A DNA stretch of 64,000 bases, taken from Verrucomicrobiaceae bacterium (GTDB lineage Bacteria; Verrucomicrobiota; Verrucomicrobiia; Verrucomicrobiales; Verrucomicrobiaceae). Both the position numbers and the translations under genes were made by a program. This document shows, one piece after another, positions 59,868-64,000 of the stretch. A model generated the notes under the pieces. That model saw only the letters and a list, made by a program, of their open reading frames with translations, did no database searches and was not told the DNA's origin. Location of the stretch: contig CANIBP010000030.1 in the NCBI GenBank assembly GCA_947466075.1, forward strand, positions 1-64,000. Reading direction: 5' to 3'. Position 1 is the first letter of the stretch; every line of letters begins with the position of its first letter.

Positions 59868-62591
59868 TCACTCCGCCATGAACAGCGCCTGGATGTCCGC
59901 CTGGGTTAGCTGGAGTTTGTCGGTGCGGCCGGAGAGGAGGCCTTCGACGAGGGCGGCTTTCTTTTGCTGCATCTTGAGGATGCGCTCTTCGATGGTGTTC
60001 TCGCAGATGAGCTTGTGAACGAAGACGGGGTTCTTTTGGCCGATGCGGTGGGCGCGGTCGCTGGCTTGGGCCTCGGCGGCGGGGTTCCACCACGGGTCGT
60101 AGTGGATGACGGTGTCGGCGGTGGTGAGGTTGATGCCTGCGCCGCCGGCTTTGAGGCTGATGAGAAAGACGGGGACTTGTCCGGCTTGGAATTCCTGGAT
60201 CGGCGTCTCGCGGTCTTTGGTGCTGCCGGTGAGTTTCACATAGCGCGTGCCGTCTTTCTTCAAGCGCGCCTCGATGAGTGCGAGCATCTCGGTGAACTGC
60301 GAGAAGATGAGGATGCGGCGGCCTTCCTCGATGAGGCTGGGCAGGAGATCGTCCATGAGGAAGGAAGTTTTGGCAGAGTCGGTGACATCGCGAGCGGTTT
60401 CCTGCTTCAAGAGATGCGGATGGCAGCAGACTTGGCGGAGTTTGAGCAAGGCATCGAGCACGATGATTTGCGAGCGATCCAAGCCGTTGACCTCGATGGC
60501 TTCGCGCACGCGTTTGTCCATGGCGGCGCGGATGGTCTCGTATAAATCGGTCTGCGCCTGGCCGAGCTCGATGCTGTGGAGGATTTCGGTCTTAGGTGGC
60601 AGTTCTTTGGCCACGGCGTCCTTGGTGCGGCGCAGGAGCAGCGGCTGAATGCGGGTGGTGAGCTGCTTTTGGCGCTCCGCATCGGCATCGCGCTCGATGG
60701 GATTGCGGTAGTGTTGACGGAAGGTGTCGGCGTCGCTGAGCAGGCCGGGCATGAGGAAGTTGTAGAGGCTCCACAGCTCACCGAGGTGGTTTTCCATCGG
60801 CGTGCCGGTGAGGCAGAGGCGGTGCTTGGCCTTCAATCCACTGCATGTCTGCGCGGCGAGGCTTTTGGGATTCTTGATGTTCTGCGCTTCATCCAGCGCG
60901 ACGATGTGCCACTCCTGCGCCTGCATGACATCGGCATCGCGCACGAGCAGCGGGTAGCTGGTGACGACGAGGTCGTATTGCTTGAGGTGCTTGAAGTCGC
61001 TTTTGCGCGACTGACCACGCAGCAGCAGCAAACTGAGCGTGGGCGTGAATTTGATGGATTCGTTGATCCAGTTCCGCAAAACGCTCGTGGGGGCCACGAT
61101 GAGGCATGGATGCTGCATACGGCCGCTTTCCTTCTCGATAAGGATGTGGGTCAGCGTTTGCAGCGTTTTGCCCAAACCCATGTCATCGGCCAGAATGCCG
61201 TGCAGGCCGAACTCGCGCAGGAATTGCATCCAGGAGGCGCCTTCGCGCTGATAATCGCGCAAACTGGCCTTCAGCGTCGCGGGTGGGTCGATGAGGCCGA
61301 TTTGACGAAAGCTGCCGAGCTGCTGACTGAGCACCGTGAGTTCCGCTGGCGCGCGAATGGGCATGCCATCGAGCGTGGCGAGCTGTGCGGCGCGCAGTTT
61401 GTCGAGCTGAAGCTTGCCGTCCTTGCGCACGGGCCGCGTGGCGAGGAGTTCGTCAAAAAAGCGCAACAGCACGACGAGGCGCTTCGCGGGCACGGAGAGC
61501 ACGTCACCGCGATCACTGCCGAGCGAGAGTAGGAAGCGCTGATCGAGATTTTTCTCCAACACGGACGCGGTGAGGCCTTGATCGATGCAATCAACGAGCA
61601 GCGGCACCATGGAAATGCGGCGGCCTTCGATCTCGACACCAAGATCGAGCGCGAACCAATCTTTGCCGCCTTGATCGCCCGTGAGATCGGAGAACCAGGC
61701 ATCTTCATCGGCCTCATGGATTTGAAAGCCGATGTCATCAGGTACTTCGACACGCCAGCCGCTCTCGCGTAGCTTTGGCACCTGATCTTTGAGGAATTGC
61801 GACCAAAACAGCGCCTGATCGCCCGGCACCGCCATGAAGCCGAGCGTGGACTCAGGAGCCTTCGCGCCGGGCAGTGCCTCGGAGAATGATTTGAAGCCAA
61901 GGCCGGACAAATCGGACAGCAGTAGGCGTTCAGAGCGCTGATTCCGCACCACCGTGTGCCGCTCTCCATCCGCATCTTTCCATTCATGCGCGGGACTGCG
62001 CACCAGCATCTCAAAGCGTAGCGGGCAGCCTTCATACTCGGCGCAAGGTTGGATGAAGGCGATGCTCTTGTCTGCCCAGCCGCCGATGTTTCGTTTCGCA
62101 GTGATCTGCGGCATTTGCAGCGTCATGCGGCGCACGAGAAGCAGCGGCATCGGCTCGGTGGGTGGTAATTCGACCGATTCAGGCTTCGGCGTCGCATCGT
62201 TCTCCGGTGCTGGTGAGGCGCGTTCTTGCACACGTGCCATGCTTTCGATGCGACGCTTTCCTTCATCGTGATCGAGCATCAGCATCACCGTGGCCGCGTG
62301 ATGGCAGAGCGTCCCCACCGCGCAGGTGCAGTGCGAAGTCATCGCGAGACTGTCATCTTCTCGCAGCCGCAGATGCACCGTGACGGAAGCCGAGTTGAAC
62401 AAACCTGTGCCGACTCCCGCGATGATCTCCAGCTCATTCTCCGCACACACGTGCACGCCCGTCAGCCCCACATCGCCATGCTTGAGCAAACGCCCCGCTT
62501 CCTCGATGTGCTGCCTGCGAAACAACCACAGCCAAGACTTTGTGCGCACCTGCGCCCAGAGTTTGGGGAATGAGAAATGACCGAGTTCCAT
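59868..62591 (-). CDS. SNF2-family helicase with N-terminal SWIM zinc finger
   Basis: This 907-residue protein begins with a SWIM zinc finger (CTCAVGTLCHHAATVML), then a less conserved middle, an SNF2 ATPase core and a Helicase_C domain. Walker A is DDMGLGKTLQTLTH, Walker B is the DEAQ of IVALDEAQNIKNP, and motif VI is SDRAHRIGQKNPVFVHKLI. These proteins remodel nucleoprotein or displace RNA polymerase; RapA is a distant relative. The ATG at 62591 is chosen over a GTG 18 bases upstream; it starts 11 bp after mazG ends. Confidence 0.92.
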   Translation of the reverse strand: MELGHFSFPKLWAQVRTKSWLWLFRRQHIEEAGRLLKHGDVGLTGVHVCAENELEIIAGVGTGLFNSASVTVHLRLREDDSLAMTSHCTCAVGTLCHHAATVMLMLDHDEGKRRIESMARVQERASPAPENDATPKPESVELPPTEPMPLLLVRRMTLQMPQITAKRNIGGWADKSIAFIQPCAEYEGCPLRFEMLVRSPAHEWKDADGERHTVVRNQRSERLLLSDLSGLGFKSFSEALPGAKAPESTLGFMAVPGDQALFWSQFLKDQVPKLRESGWRVEVPDDIGFQIHEADEDAWFSDLTGDQGGKDWFALDLGVEIEGRRISMVPLLVDCIDQGLTASVLEKNLDQRFLLSLGSDRGDVLSVPAKRLVVLLRFFDELLATRPVRKDGKLQLDKLRAAQLATLDGMPIRAPAELTVLSQQLGSFRQIGLIDPPATLKASLRDYQREGASWMQFLREFGLHGILADDMGLGKTLQTLTHILIEKESGRMQHPCLIVAPTSVLRNWINESIKFTPTLSLLLLRGQSRKSDFKHLKQYDLVVTSYPLLVRDADVMQAQEWHIVALDEAQNIKNPKSLAAQTCSGLKAKHRLCLTGTPMENHLGELWSLYNFLMPGLLSDADTFRQHYRNPIERDADAERQKQLTTRIQPLLLRRTKDAVAKELPPKTEILHSIELGQAQTDLYETIRAAMDKRVREAIEVNGLDRSQIIVLDALLKLRQVCCHPHLLKQETARDVTDSAKTSFLMDDLLPSLIEEGRRILIFSQFTEMLALIEARLKKDGTRYVKLTGSTKDRETPIQEFQAGQVPVFLISLKAGGAGINLTTADTVIHYDPWWNPAAEAQASDRAHRIGQKNPVFVHKLICENTIEERILKMQQKKAALVEGLLSGRTDKLQLTQADIQALFMAE

Positions 62592-62601
62592 GAACGCGCC
62601 G

Positions 62602-63399
62602 TCAAACACTGTGCTTCACCGCATCCCAGGCCGTGTCCATCTGCTCCAGCGAGAGCTTGCCGAGTTCGTGGCCTTGCTCGCGCAGATGGGTTTCCATGGC
62701 GTGGAAGCGGCGGGTAAATTTTTCATTGGCCGCAGCGAGCGCGGGTTCGGATTCGATGCCGAGTTTACGCGCAAGATTGACGACGCTGAAGAGCAGATCG
62801 CCGAGTTCGTCTCCCATGTGGGCTTTGTCGCCACTGGCGATGGCTTCTTCGAGTTCGGCGGCTTCTTCGCGGATCTTGGCGAAGACGGGTGTGGAGTCCG
62901 GCCAGTCGAAGCCGACACGGGCGGCTTTCTTTTGCAGCTTTTGCGCTCGCATCAGCGCGGGGAGGCCGTTGCCGGTGCCATGGAGCAGGCCTTCGTGCTC
63001 GGTGCCCTTTTCGGTGCGCTTGATGGCGTCCCATTGGTTGAGCACGGCAGCGGAGGTGTTGGCGGTGGTGTCGCCAAAGACGTGTGGATGACGGCGTATG
63101 AGCTTGTCGGTCAAACCGTTGGCCATTTGGTCGAGATCGAAGGCTCCTGTCTCGTTGGCGATTTCGGCGTGGAGAATGGGTTGGAGAAGGATGTCGCCGA
63201 GTTCATCACAAATTTGCGCGGAATCGCCGCTACGGATGGCATCGGCGACTTCGTAGGCTTCTTCAATGACATGCGGGATCAGCGACTCGTGCGTCTGCTC
63301 CATGTCCCACGGACAGCCGCCGGGCGCACGCAGGCGGTGTACGACATAGCGCAGGCGGGTGAGGGCATCGGGGTGATTGAGCATGGTGGCGTCATCCAT
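62602..63399 (-). CDS. mazG: Nucleoside triphosphate pyrophosphohydrolase MazG
   Basis: This 265-residue protein has two MazG domains. The first shows GGCPWDMEQTHESLIPHVIE with E-x3-E metal-binding segments in VIEEAYEVADAI and CDELGDILLQ. The second has REEAAELEEAIASGDKAHMG and DELGDLLFSVVNLAR. MazG cleaves dNTPs or (p)ppGpp-related nucleotides and limits misincorporation. It lies upstream of the SNF2 gene in the same direction with only about 10 bp between them, so the two are one operon. Confidence 0.93.
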   Translation of the reverse strand: MDDATMLNHPDALTRLRYVVHRLRAPGGCPWDMEQTHESLIPHVIEEAYEVADAIRSGDSAQICDELGDILLQPILHAEIANETGAFDLDQMANGLTDKLIRRHPHVFGDTTANTSAAVLNQWDAIKRTEKGTEHEGLLHGTGNGLPALMRAQKLQKKAARVGFDWPDSTPVFAKIREEAAELEEAIASGDKAHMGDELGDLLFSVVNLARKLGIESEPALAAANEKFTRRFHAMETHLREQGHELGKLSLEQMDTAWDAVKHSV

Positions 63400-63514
63400 G
63401 CGTGTTGGTAGCGTAGGGGGAGGCGCACGCGAAGAAAATTTTCACGCTTCATGATGAGAGCTTGGCAAAACGGGCGTTCTCCTTGATTGTAAGCGAACCA
63501 ACCCAAAACGAACC

Positions 63515-64000
63515 ATGCCGCGCAAACTCAGCCACATCGCACCGGACTGGTGGGACTACACCACTTTAGAAAACGATCTCATCAACGACGCCGCCCGGCT
63601 CACGGAGCGTGATTTAAGGCAGCTTTCCCGCCCCGGCTTCAAGGTGGTGATGTATGACACACTGGAGGATTTTTATCTCGCCGAGGCGCTGGAATACATC
63701 CACGCGTGGAAGCAGGCCACGCCGGACAATCCGGCGGGCATTTGTGGCCCGATTGGACCGACAGAGCAGCTTCCGCTGGTCGCTCGGCTGGTGAACGATC
63801 TCGGTATTTCGATCAAAGACGGCCATTTCTGGGGCATGGACGAGTGGTATGACGAAAATACGAAGAAGGAAGTCTCCATGGAGCATCCGCTGTCGTTTGA
63901 GAAGGCTGACCGCGACATGTGCTTTGACCGCATGCAAAAGAAGCTCTGCATGCCAGATACGCAGTTGCATTTCCCGAAGGCGGACACGGCGGCTTACATC
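63515..64000 (+). CDS. Glucosamine-6-phosphate deaminase-like protein, N-terminal part
   Basis: This 162-codon N-terminal fragment runs off the right edge. It resembles NagB/6-phosphogluconolactonase proteins: VMYDTLEDFYLAEALEYIHA, then GICGPIGPTEQLPLVARLVN and DGHFWGMDEWYDENTKK, where the aspartate is probably the family active-site acid. If NagB, it converts glucosamine 6-phosphate to fructose 6-phosphate. The lactonase alternative cannot be excluded without the C-terminus. Confidence 0.78.
   Translation, partial: MPRKLSHIAPDWWDYTTLENDLINDAARLTERDLRQLSRPGFKVVMYDTLEDFYLAEALEYIHAWKQATPDNPAGICGPIGPTEQLPLVARLVNDLGISIKDGHFWGMDEWYDENTKKEVSMEHPLSFEKADRDMCFDRMQKKLCMPDTQLHFPKADTAAYI

Overview
The window is chromosomal DNA of a Verrucomicrobiota bacterium, most like the Prosthecobacter/Verrucomicrobiaceae group (inference). 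The evidence is a DUF1501 gene paired with a Planctomycete-type cytochrome/DUF1549/DUF1553 gene, two secreted ThuA-like proteins, a Tat-exported Gfo/Idh/MocA oxidoreductase, an ECF sigma/FecR pair, a Planctomycete/Verrucomicrobia-restricted small protein, a Trx/PDZ protein, and a TGTTC-N4-GAACA box upstream of recA. No tRNA, rRNA, CRISPR array, insertion sequence or prophage was seen.

Layout. 1-670: the 5' end of a short conserved gene and, just upstream of it, a 21-bp-period array of small dyads. 669-11075: an XRE regulator, a ThuA/oxidoreductase pair, a membrane protein, the DUF1501/PSD1 surface pair and a histidine kinase/response regulator. 11140-18564: a decayed copy of the XRE gene, a sialate O-acetylesterase, an ECF sigma/FecR operon, a frameshifted small gene and a large LamG protein. 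A 30-bp promoter-like element is shared by the sigma operon and the esterase. 18595-25736: a DhaL/LsrF-like operon with a divergent AraC regulator, rpoN, a Pro/Gln-rich secreted protein and phosphoglucomutase. 25905-33240: an SPFH protein with a DNA-binding-like tail, a Trx/PDZ protein, a zinc-ribbon membrane protein, an orphan sugar permease, a uracil-DNA glycosylase that lacks two family cysteines and a small H-type lectin. 33252-41855: a methyltransferase, msrPQ, yjdM, ribD, a T2SS F-type protein, recA, rppH and an NlpC/P60-like protein. 41934-51241: a second ThuA protein, cstA, a PQQ-repeat protein, ilvB and ilvN with a DNA methyltransferase gene between them, and a glycosyltransferase. 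51257-64000: an M16 peptidase, a cyclophilin, a PIG-L deacetylase, yqeY, ispD, an LplT-PlsC-like fusion, a SWIM/SNF2 helicase, mazG and a truncated nagB-like gene.

How the genes fit together. Many products are exported and handle carbohydrates (esterase, LamG, ThuA, oxidoreductase, lectin), next to housekeeping genes for amino-acid, riboflavin, isoprenoid and phospholipid synthesis. The most unusual structures are the dyad array, the shared ECF promoter, the methyltransferase inside the ilv locus, the LsrF-DhaL pair and the SPFH/zinc-ribbon pair. No single locus is a clearly new system.
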